Shown here one piece after another: positions 7,049-13,739 of a stretch of DNA of 36,689 bases. The notes beneath the pieces are model-generated. The model ran no database searches. It was not told the origin of the DNA and saw only the letters and a program-made list of their open reading frames with translations. This DNA is from a virus. Location of the stretch: the IMG/VR virus record IMGVR_UViG_3300025009_000266, positions 1 to 36,689 of that record; one strand, 5' to 3'. A program made the translations under genes and the position numbers. The stretch's first letter is position 1; each line of letters starts with the position of its first letter.

Positions 7049-7755
7049 ATGCCATAGAAACAATCGATTATTTGATTTTCAAGGAATTCAGTTCGAACAG
7101 GGAGGTGGATCAGAAGCATGTAAGGCGACTGGTAGCTGCCATTAACAAAAAGAACCTGCTTCATGTTAACCCAATTGTCGTCGATGAAAAAATGAGGGTC
7201 ATTGACGGACAGCACAGGCTGGCTGCAGCTAAATTTCTTGGGGTTTCTATTTTCTATATCCAGGATGATATTCAGCGTTCGGATATTTCGATGCTTAACA
7301 GCAATCAGAAAAACTGGAATGCGATGGATTACATAAACTTTTATACCATAGAGAAGAAGGATGCATATGTAGAATTGAGCAAATTGATGAATCACTACCC
7401 GGACATGGCAGCCAGCGCACTGATATCGCTAAGCAACAGCGAAGGTAAGCGTAATATTCAAATGCTTAAGGATGGCAACCTTGATGTTTTAAACATAAGC
7501 CACTGCAGGGAAATATGTGCGCTATGCTCAGAGCTTAATAAGCGATTTGGTGCAGACTTTGTTTTCGACAGCAGATTCCCTCTTGCTTTAAGCATTGCCC
7601 TGAATGATGAAAACTGGAAGACTGATACTTTTATTGAAAAAATAGAAGCCAATCCCCGGTCTTTTGTAAGATGCCACACCAAGGAACAGTACGCGGAAAT
7701 GATTGAAGAGATATATAACAGGTATCTCAGCAAAAATCAAATAAGACTAAGGTAA
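7045..7755 (+). CDS. ParB-like N-domain (ParB/Srx) protein
   Basis: A 236-aa protein with the ParB/sulfiredoxin fold signature at its N-terminus: NPIVVDEKMRVIDGQHRLAAAKFLG, with the GQHR motif at residues 55-58. This motif binds a nucleotide (CTP in ParB). The remainder (80-236) has no recognised domain. It is probably a nuclease or DNA-binding accessory protein of the early region rather than a partition protein, as no ParA is present. It is coupled to DUF3164 and followed by a hairpin. Confidence 0.75.
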   Translation: MNAIETIDYLIFKEFSSNREVDQKHVRRLVAAINKKNLLHVNPIVVDEKMRVIDGQHRLAAAKFLGVSIFYIQDDIQRSDISMLNSNQKNWNAMDYINFYTIEKKDAYVELSKLMNHYPDMAASALISLSNSEGKRNIQMLKDGNLDVLNISHCREICALCSELNKRFGADFVFDSRFPLALSIALNDENWKTDTFIEKIEANPRSFVRCHTKEQYAEMIEEIYNRYLSKNQIRLR

Positions 7756-7762
7756 AATATTC

Positions 7763-7789
7763 GGGAGCAGAATTGAAAACTCTGCTCCC
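7763..7789 (+). terminator. Terminator-like hairpin after the ParB-like gene
   Basis: GGGAGCAGA (7763-7771) pairs perfectly with TCTGCTCCC (7781-7789) around a 9-nt loop, followed by only a mixed TTAATTAAAC. The weak T-run suggests partial termination or mRNA processing in the early operon. Confidence 0.5.
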
Positions 7790-7808
7790 TTAATTAAACA
7801 TTGGAACT

Positions 7809-8564
7809 ATGAAAACAGCGATAATCTTATTTAATACGATCGATAAACATACTCATCCGGCGACTTTTCTTTCAGTCTGCTCCGACAAGGTTTCAATGGC
7901 AGGATACACCGTGATACATTCAAGTTATTGGAAGGAATACAGCGAAATTAATAAGGAAGACTTTGTTAAAAAAGTATATGCAAGCGTTGATGCACTTTTC
8001 CTGTTTGTTGATTTCGGGATCAGCCATGCAATGCTGAACATTGTTGAAGCCTGTTATCATAGAGAAGCGGAGACAAGGTTTGATAAAGAGTTAATCATAG
8101 ACATTGCCTTGTATGGCAGGAGTGCAGGACTGGGCAGCATTTTGATAGAGGTTGCAAGTGTTATGCAGGTGTCCATTGAATTATTAAAAAGTAAGACAAG
8201 GGAGAGGGACATCGCTGTTGCCAGACAAATTTATTTTAAACGTGCAAAGCTTTTCACGAAAGCTTCGTTAAGTAAAATTGGAGCAATGGTTAACCGGGAT
8301 CATGCTACAGTCATTCATGGTATAAATGTGGTCGATGAGTGCCCAACCGTGAGAGACAGATATGAAGAACTTTTTGAAGGAAAGAAGAAAGAAAGAAAGC
8401 TCTCAAAGCCCAGCACCACGGATAATATAACAATTCAGGATAAGGCTATTTTAATAGGCCGTTCCGCGGTAAGTACAAAGGTCATTAATATGACATCTCC
8501 ATTTACCAATAAAGATCCTTCAAACAACAGGCCATATTCGGGCTATAGGGTTCATTCATTTTAA
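7809..8564 (+). CDS. DnaA domain IV-containing DNA-binding protein
   Basis: A 251-aa protein. Residues about 95-180 match the DnaA C-terminal DNA-binding domain: VMQVSIELLKSKTRERDIAVARQI then LSKIGAMVNRDHATVIHGI, the signature that reads DnaA boxes. The AAA+ ATPase of DnaA is missing; the N-terminus (1-90) is a small alpha/beta domain without clear family, and the C-terminus is a basic unstructured tail. It could act as a DNA-binding regulator, or as a competitor or recruiter at the host origin. The DnaA domain is clear; the function is inferred. Confidence 0.72.
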   Translation: MKTAIILFNTIDKHTHPATFLSVCSDKVSMAGYTVIHSSYWKEYSEINKEDFVKKVYASVDALFLFVDFGISHAMLNIVEACYHREAETRFDKELIIDIALYGRSAGLGSILIEVASVMQVSIELLKSKTRERDIAVARQIYFKRAKLFTKASLSKIGAMVNRDHATVIHGINVVDECPTVRDRYEELFEGKKKERKLSKPSTTDNITIQDKAILIGRSAVSTKVINMTSPFTNKDPSNNRPYSGYRVHSF

Positions 8565-8574
8565 ATCTACAAGA

Positions 8575-8721
8575 ATGAAGATATCTTATTACACCAGGCA
8601 AGGAACAGAACTAAAGATATCACAGTGGTTAATTATAGTAGCCATGGCATTCGTACTATCGATGATGGCCGGATGTTTTACATCCATGTTTATCTATATA
8701 ATCTATAAACTGACATTATGA
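8575..8721 (+). CDS. Small single-span membrane protein
   Basis: A 48-aa protein: 17 soluble residues, then a hydrophobic span from about W18 to Y45 (SQWLIIVAMAFVLSMMAG and onward). It overlaps the next gene by ATGA (8718-8721), and so is likely translated with the exported glucosaminidase. A holin-like or membrane-anchoring role is possible from this coupling; not provable from sequence. Confidence 0.5.
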   Translation: MKISYYTRQGTELKISQWLIIVAMAFVLSMMAGCFTSMFIYIIYKLTL

Positions 8722-9218
8722 GAAAGATGCTATTAATGGTATTGTTGTTTTTAACTGTTCTGACTGCAGGAGCCCCGGCTCCGGAGAAGGATATAGAGGC
8801 AAGTATTAAGCAGTGGCTTTACACCTCTCCCCTCAGCAAGGAAAATTTGAAACTGGCAATTGCCCTGAACGAGATTATTGCCCCCGAGATAGTTTTTTGC
8901 CAGAGCAGGCTGGAAACGGGCAATTTTCAGAGCCAATTATGCAGTGAGCATAATAACCTGTTCGGGATGAGATTGGCCCGGAGAAGGCCCACAACAGCCC
9001 TGGGAGCAACGGAAAATAATTATGCCACATACAGCAGCTGGTATGACTCGGTAATGGATATGAAGCTATTCCAGGAATGGTATGAGAAAAAGGGCTACCG
9101 GCTCACGACGCACGACGCACGCGAAGAGATGGTGGGGTATTTTTTATTTCTGAAGGCGATTGGATATGCGGAGGATCCGGGTTATTTAAAAAAGCTAAAA
9201 GGGTTATGTTCGCTATAG
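8718..9218 (+). CDS. Exported glucosaminidase-type peptidoglycan hydrolase
   Basis: A 166-aa protein with an N-terminal signal sequence (MRKMLLMVLLFLTVLTAGAP) followed by a glucosaminidase (FlgJ/muramidase-like) domain: ETGNFQSQLCSEHNNLFGM, where the Glu after SRL is the likely catalytic residue, and YATYSSWYDSVMDMKLFQ. It cleaves peptidoglycan glycan strands in the periplasm. It sits in the early/middle region with a small membrane protein, far from the second lysis cluster (M15 peptidase and holin at 23.6-24.9 kb), so it may help DNA entry or act in the lysogen rather than at lysis. Confidence 0.78.
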   Translation: MRKMLLMVLLFLTVLTAGAPAPEKDIEASIKQWLYTSPLSKENLKLAIALNEIIAPEIVFCQSRLETGNFQSQLCSEHNNLFGMRLARRRPTTALGATENNYATYSSWYDSVMDMKLFQEWYEKKGYRLTTHDAREEMVGYFLFLKAIGYAEDPGYLKKLKGLCSL

Positions 9219-9385
9219 GAATATCGACACGCAGATTCAGATGCCCGGTGAGCGGACTTGTTACCAGGACCGGTGATGCATGTGCCCAGGATGAAGCCGG
9301 ACGATCGCTCCATATAAGTCAGATGCCAATAAGAAAATTAGTGCCATTAAAAGAATATTTAAATGCCAATAAAACCGGAAAATAA
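9206..9385 (+). CDS. Small hypothetical protein
   Basis: A 59-aa basic frame overlapping the glucosaminidase gene by 13 bp and the HNH gene by 23 bp. The N-terminal part (ISTRRFRCPVSGLVTRTGDA) looks protein-like, but no family is recognised. Retained because it fills the only gap in a tightly packed operon; it may also be a chance frame. Confidence 0.35.
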   Translation: MFAIGISTRRFRCPVSGLVTRTGDACAQDEAGRSLHISQMPIRKLVPLKEYLNANKTGK

Positions 9386-9830
9386 GGGATTGTATCCTTC
9401 GAACTGGGATGAGATCCGCAAGAGGATCTTAACAAGGGATAAAAATTGCTGCTATACCTGTGGCCTTCATGATCATTCCGTCGGATACAGGAACCAGAAA
9501 GGCGCTTTTATACCATGTAGTGGTAATCTGGTAATGGAAGATTATGGACACGGTTGGAATCCATCAACAGGATATCCCTTATCCTTCAAAGAAGCAAAAG
9601 AAATGGCAGCTTTCCAAACGATGACGGACGAATTTGGATATCAATACATTGTGATTGTTTTAACGATAGCACATCTTGATCATAATCCTGAAAATTGCAT
9701 AGACACTAACCTGGCTTCTCTTTGTCAGAGGTGCCACAATATTTATGACAGGCCACACCGGAATGAGACAATGCGCCTGGAGAGACAGAAGAAAAACCCA
9801 CAATTAATATTTGAATTTGAAGCAATATGA
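9363..9830 (+). CDS. HNH-type nuclease-like protein
   Basis: A 155-aa protein with a zinc-ribbon/HNH layout: CCYTCG (about residues 23-28), a loop, then HLDHNPENC ... LASLCQRCHNIYDRPH, giving the H-N-H residues and two CxxC pairs. HNH proteins of this size in phages act as nicking or homing nucleases or packaging helpers; next to early genes it may process DNA or cut competitors. Its stop overlaps the next start (ATGA at 9827). Confidence 0.8.
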   Translation: MPIKPENKGLYPSNWDEIRKRILTRDKNCCYTCGLHDHSVGYRNQKGAFIPCSGNLVMEDYGHGWNPSTGYPLSFKEAKEMAAFQTMTDEFGYQYIVIVLTIAHLDHNPENCIDTNLASLCQRCHNIYDRPHRNETMRLERQKKNPQLIFEFEAI

Positions 9831-10069
9831 AAACAGACAAGGAATTATTAAAAGCATTCCAGGAGCAGTTTAACACAGGGAGACTGTTCACTGAGAGCAA
9901 TGTTCTGGTGCTGATGGGAATTGCGAGGGGAGAAGAAAGGCGCAATAAGCAGCCCCCCTGCCCCCCTGCAAGGGAGTTAAATACGGACGTACCGTATAAT
10001 GTGTGCCTCGCATGCGGGCACATGAATGAGGAGAATTGTAACACCTGCATATTAATAAATAAACATTAA
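9827..10069 (+). CDS. Small hypothetical protein with CxxC pairs
   Basis: An 80-aa protein with a probable zinc-binding C-terminus (VCLACGHMNEENCNTC, two CxxC pairs). A proline/cysteine-rich stretch (QPPCPPARE) is encoded by a C-rich segment (9951-9977) that may be a decayed GC mini-repeat. Coupled to the HNH gene through ATGA. Function unknown. Confidence 0.55.
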   Translation: MKTDKELLKAFQEQFNTGRLFTESNVLVLMGIARGEERRNKQPPCPPARELNTDVPYNVCLACGHMNEENCNTCILINKH

Positions 10070-10070
10070 G

Positions 10071-10313
10071 ATGGATTGGTTAAGTAATTATGGAAGTGTG
10101 GAAGATATCCGCTGCAGTCTGCAGCACAGGGTACCACAAACGCCAAGCGAGATGCGGGAGGATATTGAGTGGCTGAATAAAAACCTTGACTATGAGGTTA
10201 AGAATAAGAACAGGAGCTCTGTTATAAAGCTGATTCGATCAACAATAAAACGGCATGAGAACCGGCTGGTGAAGAGCAAGGCATTGATAGGGAAAAGTTC
10301 AATCTATAAATAA
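10071..10313 (+). CDS. Small hypothetical protein
   Basis: An 80-aa, basic, mainly helical protein, 1 bp after the previous stop. The middle (MREDIEWLNKNLDYEVKNKN) suggests a short coiled coil. No family recognised. It directly precedes the two DGR-type variable genes; a structural relation to DGR accessory proteins (Avd, a larger helical bundle) was considered, but it is too short and lacks recognisable features. Confidence 0.5.
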   Translation: MDWLSNYGSVEDIRCSLQHRVPQTPSEMREDIEWLNKNLDYEVKNKNRSSVIKLIRSTIKRHENRLVKSKALIGKSSIYK

Positions 10314-10339
10314 TTTTTACGTTACCTAAAATTTAAAGA

Positions 10340-10798
10340 ATGGAGATTAAAAAAGAGACAGCAAGGAAGCTCTATGACACCGCTCCTGAGTGGTTTAAAG
10401 AGCAGCTGGAGGCAGCCTTTGGAAAAGACAGCTTCCGGAAGATCAATTTCGAAGACATTAAAACCTTTGAAGATGCTTGCCAGGCTCTGGATATTGATCC
10501 GGATGCCGTATGGGGTGATATTGATACTCCTGATGAAATAGCTTATAAGAAGCTGAAGGTAATTATTCAGGCAATCAACCAGGGTTGGATACCTGACTGG
10601 AATAATACCAATCAAAGAAAATGGTATCCCTGGTTTAATCTGTCGTCCGGTTTCGGGTTCGGCGTTTCGGATTGCGACTACGGTAACACGAGTGCGTGCG
10701 CCGGTTCGCGCCTTTGCTTTGAAACTGAGGAAAAATCGGACTATGCAGCGAAGCAATTCCTTGAGATATACAAAGAGTTTGTAACCATAACAAAGTAA
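10340..10798 (+). CDS. DGR-type variable protein 1
   Basis: A 152-aa protein. Residues 64-152 form a C-terminal module (NQGWIPDWNNTNQRKWYPWF, LSSGFGF, GSRLCFETEEKSDYAAKQF) of a family common in Bacteroidota mobile elements. The variable stretch is residues 106-116. Compared with the adenine-rich copy at 11246-11293, every difference falls on a template adenine (AGG to GGG, GAC to GGC, GAT to GTT, AAT to GAT, TAC to TGC, GAT to GGT). This is the signature of diversity-generating retroelement targets. There is no signal peptide or tail domain, so the protein is probably intracellular or not a classical receptor-binding protein. Ligand unknown. Confidence 0.78.
   Translation: MEIKKETARKLYDTAPEWFKEQLEAAFGKDSFRKINFEDIKTFEDACQALDIDPDAVWGDIDTPDEIAYKKLKVIIQAINQGWIPDWNNTNQRKWYPWFNLSSGFGFGVSDCDYGNTSACAGSRLCFETEEKSDYAAKQFLEIYKEFVTITK
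10640..10717 (+). repeat. Variable region VR1
   Basis: 48 nt (10640-10687) agree with the template-like copy at all 37 non-adenine positions and differ at 6 of 11 adenine positions. The following segment 10695-10717 is a 23-nt GC-rich stretch identical to 11107-11129 in VR2, in the place where DGRs carry the initiation-of-mutagenic-homing (IMH) element. Confidence 0.8.
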
Positions 10799-10802
10799 AA
10801 TC

Positions 10803-11210
10803 ATGACAAAAAAAACTATTAAATCAGATGCGGAAAAATTTGATTACACATCGATCAAAACCTTCGAAGATGCCTGTAAAAAAATAGGAATTGAACCTGC
10901 AGAACCTGAAATAAAAGCGGTCCATTCTGAAGTTATAAAGTCAATGGTAGCTTATTACAAACTGGTGATCATCTTCCTTGCCATAAATAATGGATGGAAG
11001 CCTGACTGGAGTGACAGGGATCAGTATAAATACTTTGCCTGGTTCTGGGTTCTGTCGTCCGGTTTCGGGTTCGTCGATTCGCTTTGCGTCTGCGATGACG
11101 CGATTTCGTGCGCCGGTTCGCGCCTTTGCACAGATACACGTGAGAAGGCGAAATATGTTGCGGCGCAGTTCGAGGATCTGTACAGGGATTACCTTCTTTA
11201 TTCTGAATAA
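10803..11210 (+). CDS. DGR-type variable protein 2
   Basis: A 135-aa paralogue of the upstream gene (shared KTFEDAC, AINNGWKPDWSDRDQYKYFAWF, LSSGFGF, GSRLC, KYVAAQF), 4 bp after its stop. The variable stretch is residues 89-99 (GFVDSLCVCDD). All changes against the template-like copy lie at adenines (for example AAT to CTT, GAC to GTC, TAC to TGC twice). The two genes differ from each other inside the 48-nt block only at these positions, so both appear to have been diversified from the same template. Product localisation unknown; no export signal. Confidence 0.78.
   Translation: MTKKTIKSDAEKFDYTSIKTFEDACKKIGIEPAEPEIKAVHSEVIKSMVAYYKLVIIFLAINNGWKPDWSDRDQYKYFAWFWVLSSGFGFVDSLCVCDDAISCAGSRLCTDTREKAKYVAAQFEDLYRDYLLYSE
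11052..11129 (+). repeat. Variable region VR2
   Basis: Equivalent of VR1: 48 nt (11052-11099) with 8 of 11 template adenines substituted and no other change, followed by the 23-nt IMH-like block 11107-11129 identical to VR1. Confidence 0.8.
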
Positions 11211-11245
11211 TTAACTCAGGTTGTATGTTGCAGGAGCTGTCAGTT

Positions 11246-11293
11246 CTGTCGTCCGGTTTCAGGTTCGACGATTCGAATTACGACTACGATAAC
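11246..11293 (+). repeat. Template-repeat-like copy (TR), adenine-rich and 3'-truncated
   Basis: Lies 35 bp after the stop of variable gene 2, outside any gene. In the target frame it reads L-S-S-G-F-R-F-D-D-S-N-Y-D-Y-D-N then TGA; the varying codons are AGG, GAC, GAT, AAT, TAC, GAT and AAC, the adenine-bearing codon choice typical of DGR templates. Strict similarity stops at 11293, before the segment that corresponds to the 23-nt IMH-like block of the VRs. No reverse transcriptase follows: the next gene starts at 11329. Confidence 0.75.
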
Positions 11294-11328
11294 TGATAAA
11301 GACGACAGATACTTATTTACCTAAGCTT

Positions 11329-11700
11329 ATGAAGATAGTTTATATAGCGCACCAGATAGCAGGGGACGTACACGGAAACGTGGAGAAGATTTTAAAAATT
11401 ATTAGAGAGCTCAACTTAACCAGGGAAGACATTGTTCCTTTCGCTCCATACATTACTGACGTTCTTGCCCTGGATGATAATGTTCCGGAGGAACGCAGCC
11501 GGGGAATAAAGAACGGGATACAGATACTGAGAAGTGGTATGGTTGATGAGCTTTGGGTATATGGAGAGAAGATATCGGGCGGCGTGGCTGCTGAGATTGA
11601 CCTTGCCTGGGAGCTTAATATTCCGATCATGGTCATGAACGTGGATACTTATGTTCCTGTTGAGTATAAAAGTAAAACAACAGCGGGATGGGTAAAATAG
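11329..11700 (+). CDS. DUF4406/nucleoside deoxyribosyltransferase-like protein
   Basis: A 123-aa Rossmann-like protein: [20 protein letters not shown] at the N-terminus, [13 protein letters not shown] in the middle, and [33 protein letters not shown], the pattern of DUF4406 and nucleoside 2-deoxyribosyltransferase-type phage proteins. These act on nucleosides or nucleotides, or are degenerate relatives; substrate unknown. It follows the template-like copy where a DGR would usually have its reverse transcriptase. Confidence 0.72.
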   Translation: MKIVYIAHQIAGDVHGNVEKILKIIRELNLTREDIVPFAPYITDVLALDDNVPEERSRGIKNGIQILRSGMVDELWVYGEKISGGVAAEIDLAWELNIPIMVMNVDTYVPVEYKSKTTAGWVK

Positions 11701-11924
11701 GCATTTTAATGAAAGCCGTATGGAACCGGCTGACGATGAACGAGAATATAACTGCCAGGATTGTTTATAGCATAAAGCGACAATGGCCAAAGGTGCACCG
11801 CAACGATGACTGCCCCTGCGGGAGCCGGAAGAAATACAAGCAGTGCTGCATGGGCAAAACAAGAATTACCCGCAGAGAGAGGGATGCATGGTACAGAAAC
11901 TTGATATCAACTAAATTAAACTAA
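11688..11924 (+). CDS. SEC-C motif zinc-binding protein
   Basis: A 78-aa basic protein with a SEC-C motif, [18 protein letters not shown] (residues 37-54, Cys42, Cys44, Cys53, Cys54). The motif chelates zinc and in SecA binds SecB and ribosomes; stand-alone SEC-C proteins are often nucleic-acid associated. The gene overlaps the previous one by 13 bp. Role in the phage unknown. Confidence 0.7.
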   Translation: MGKIGILMKAVWNRLTMNENITARIVYSIKRQWPKVHRNDDCPCGSRKKYKQCCMGKTRITRRERDAWYRNLISTKLN

Positions 11925-11925
11925 A

Positions 11926-12177
11926 ATGAGTAAACCAATGAAGCAGACGGTATACAATACCGACAAGCATGTGAGACAGGACTCACATTCGGAAAAAGAG
12001 TGCAGTGATATGATGGCACTTAGCCGCGATAAGGTTGCGGTTGCAATAGGCAGACAGCTGCTGAAACGAAACCTCATAACTTTTGATACCGAGGAGATCC
12101 CCGGGCCAAATGCCGGGGAGAAAAGGGTCGTTGTGAAGGGGGTAGTATCTGTTAATACAATAGCAGAGCTGCCGTAG
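11926..12177 (+). CDS. Hypothetical protein
   Basis: An 83-aa soluble protein with no recognised family, 1 bp after the SEC-C gene stop. The N-terminus is polar and the C-terminus beta-like (KRVVVKGVVSVNTIAEL). Part of the early operon by spacing. Confidence 0.5.
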   Translation: MSKPMKQTVYNTDKHVRQDSHSEKECSDMMALSRDKVAVAIGRQLLKRNLITFDTEEIPGPNAGEKRVVVKGVVSVNTIAELP

Positions 12178-12237
12178 CAGGCCAGCGAGAGAGGATGTTC
12201 ACAGGATAAATGTTAACCAGGCAAAAAACCAATAACA

Positions 12238-12594
12238 ATGAGGGGACAAAGAACACTGTTTGATAATTTTATTATTCCGGACAAGAAGGTTGTAAAAAAA
12301 GGACGAAGCGTGAAGCTGATAAACCGCAGGGATGAGTTACTTATGGTAAGGTACTTTTACCATACAGAGGTAAAGAGGCTGCGGTTTGACGATGTGCTGA
12401 AGGTGCTGAGTGAGGAGGAGTTTTTTATTGAGATTCAAACCATTCTTAACAGACTCATCTGCCTTGCCGATAAAATGAAAGGGGGTTTTATGAACAAGCC
12501 CACCCTGGCCAGGCTGAAGGAGATGAGCGGGAGCTTTGTTGTTGATGTTACCGCGAAAGAAAAGGAGCGGTATGAGAAAAATTTGGTTCTTTGA
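12238..12594 (+). CDS. Hypothetical phage protein, possible regulator
   Basis: A 118-aa basic protein (MRGQRTLFDNF ... INRRDELLMVRYFYHTEVKRLRFDDVLKVLSEEEFFIEIQTILNRL). This helical motif recurs in small Bacteroidota transposable-phage and mobile-element proteins and looks like an HTH/sigma-like helical arrangement, but no function is known to me. The last codons overlap the -33 box of the promoter at 12582-12613. Confidence 0.55.
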   Translation: MRGQRTLFDNFIIPDKKVVKKGRSVKLINRRDELLMVRYFYHTEVKRLRFDDVLKVLSEEEFFIEIQTILNRLICLADKMKGGFMNKPTLARLKEMSGSFVVDVTAKEKERYEKNLVL

Positions 12595-12613
12595 AATAAT
12601 GTTTATAAGTTTG
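12582..12613 (+). promoter_or_regulatory. Putative promoter of the structured RNA
   Basis: TTTG (12582-12585), 20 nt, TAAGTTTG (12606-12613): exact match to TTTG-N19-21-TAnnTTTG, with the same 20-nt spacing as the early promoter at 1322-1353. The expected transcription start, 12618-12620, coincides with the first base-paired segment of the RNA described next. It may be the middle/late-regulator promoter. Confidence 0.6.
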
Positions 12614-12616
12614 TGG

Positions 12617-12759
12617 TGCAAGACTTATTGAAAAATGGTGAAACTTTCATCACAAAATCGACTGAAACAAAGCCAAAGGGAAGGCATAAGGGTGCAAGTC
12701 CCCCAGTCCTTTCAGGGTTTCACCTTGATGAGTCTTGCAGTGACCTTCCCCCTTTGTTT
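12617..12759 (+). ncRNA. Structured RNA or cis-regulatory leader with alternative pairings
   Basis: Nested perfect helices: TGCAAGACT (12617-12625) with AGTCTTGCA (12731-12739), extendable by wobble pairs to 12630/12726; GGTGAAAC (12637-12644) with GTTTCACC (12717-12724); CTGAAA (12662-12667) with TTTCAG (12710-12715). A second crossing set is also perfect: AAACAAAG (12665-12672) with CTTTGTTT (12752-12759), and GGGAAGG (12678-12684) with CCTTCCC (12744-12750), implying a pseudoknot or two states. Segment 12729-12739 can also form 11 bp with 12779-12789, covering the start codon of the next gene. It resembles no RNA class I know. Confidence 0.65.
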
Positions 12760-12777
12760 AACTAAATTCCATTTATT

Positions 12778-13029
12778 ATGCAAGACTCAATGGACAAGTG
12801 CGGGCAATGCCCCGACAGGCCGCTAACGGCTGAATCAATCATCAAAGAACTTATCTCACATGCGCCCATGAGCATGTTTGAGGAGAGCCTCCACGAACTC
12901 TTTCTCACTTTCGTTAACCAGGATGATCTGCCTGGCGGTGAGTATAAAGACAACGCAATTTATACCTATACGGTATTACGTACTTTAATTAAGGATGTTG
13001 AAAAACTTAAAAACCAACAGAAATCATGA
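12778..13029 (+). CDS. Hypothetical protein under possible RNA control
   Basis: An 83-aa acidic protein (HAPMSMFEESLHELFLTFVNQ, TYTVLRTLIKDVEKLKNQ) without recognised family. Its first codons (12779-12789) repeat the 5' segment of the structured RNA and can pair with 12729-12739, which would hide the ATG. There is no Shine-Dalgarno. Its stop overlaps the KilA-N gene start (ATGA), so control of this start could set expression of both. Confidence 0.6.
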   Translation: MQDSMDKCGQCPDRPLTAESIIKELISHAPMSMFEESLHELFLTFVNQDDLPGGEYKDNAIYTYTVLRTLIKDVEKLKNQQKS

Positions 13030-13739
13030 ACACACAGATTGAATTTGTAGAAGCATTGCAAAGCAGGTTTGCAATTGAGCATATAAGAGATAATGTTAAA
13101 GTTAATCTTTCACAAATGAGCAAGCCTTTTGGAGAATCAAAAAGGCCAAGTAATTGGGTAAGAATAACACCAGCTCAAGATTATCTTCGAGTTCTTTCCG
13201 AAGCTCTTAAAAGAGCTTCGACTGATTTACTGATAGTTAAAAAAGGTGGCAATATTAAGTTTCAGGGTATCTGGTGTACTGACTACAGGATCGCCTTGAG
13301 GTTTGCACAATGGCTTAGCCCGGAATTCAGTATTGCTGTTGACACTTTACTATTAAAACTGCTAACAAAACAAGTTATTATTACTGAGCCTAAATCATCT
13401 GATTTTGCCCTGCAGTCGAAAAAGCTTGAAGAACGGTATGTGAAACGCCCTGAGTTTAACGAGTCGGTCGAAATAATCGATAGTGCCATACGTGCCTGCG
13501 GTTCGGCAAATCAGCTGGCTTCGCGGATCGGCATAAGCGCCGCCACTCTAAGTCTTATAAAAAGCCGCCCCTGGCTGGTAAGTACCGAAAATCTTCATGG
13601 TATAGAACTTGCATGCCGGAATATACTATCGAGAGATGCCAAATTGGATACTGAAACTGTTGAACAGTTGCTGAGGATTGATGACAGCGAACTGCGCCTG
13701 GGCCTTTTCGGCAAGATGAAGAGAGGCGGGTTAATATAG
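13026..13739 (+). CDS. KilA-N domain DNA-binding regulator
   Basis: A 237-aa protein. Residues 1-115 carry a KilA-N domain (KVNLSQMSKPFGESKRPSNWVRI ... FQGIWCTDYRIALRFAQWLSPEFSIAVD), a DNA-binding fold of phage antirepressors and regulators. Residues 150-200 add an HTH-like segment (SANQLASRIGISAATLSLIKSR). Position at the end of the early/middle operon, just before a strong terminator and the late modules, fits a regulator of late transcription or an antirepressor; this is inference. Confidence 0.82.
   Translation: MNTQIEFVEALQSRFAIEHIRDNVKVNLSQMSKPFGESKRPSNWVRITPAQDYLRVLSEALKRASTDLLIVKKGGNIKFQGIWCTDYRIALRFAQWLSPEFSIAVDTLLLKLLTKQVIITEPKSSDFALQSKKLEERYVKRPEFNESVEIIDSAIRACGSANQLASRIGISAATLSLIKSRPWLVSTENLHGIELACRNILSRDAKLDTETVEQLLRIDDSELRLGLFGKMKRGGLI

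Noticed and set aside
12660-12705. Cobalamin-riboswitch-like string AAAGGGAAGG ... GGTGCAAGTCC
   Set aside because: The first two short elements resemble the cobalamin core, but the B12 box and the CCCGC-ACTG element are missing and the helices found are different.
12655-12740. Hammerhead ribozyme core (CTGAAA with TTGATGAG)
   Set aside because: The conserved pieces are not in an order and pairing that permits stems I, II and III of a hammerhead.
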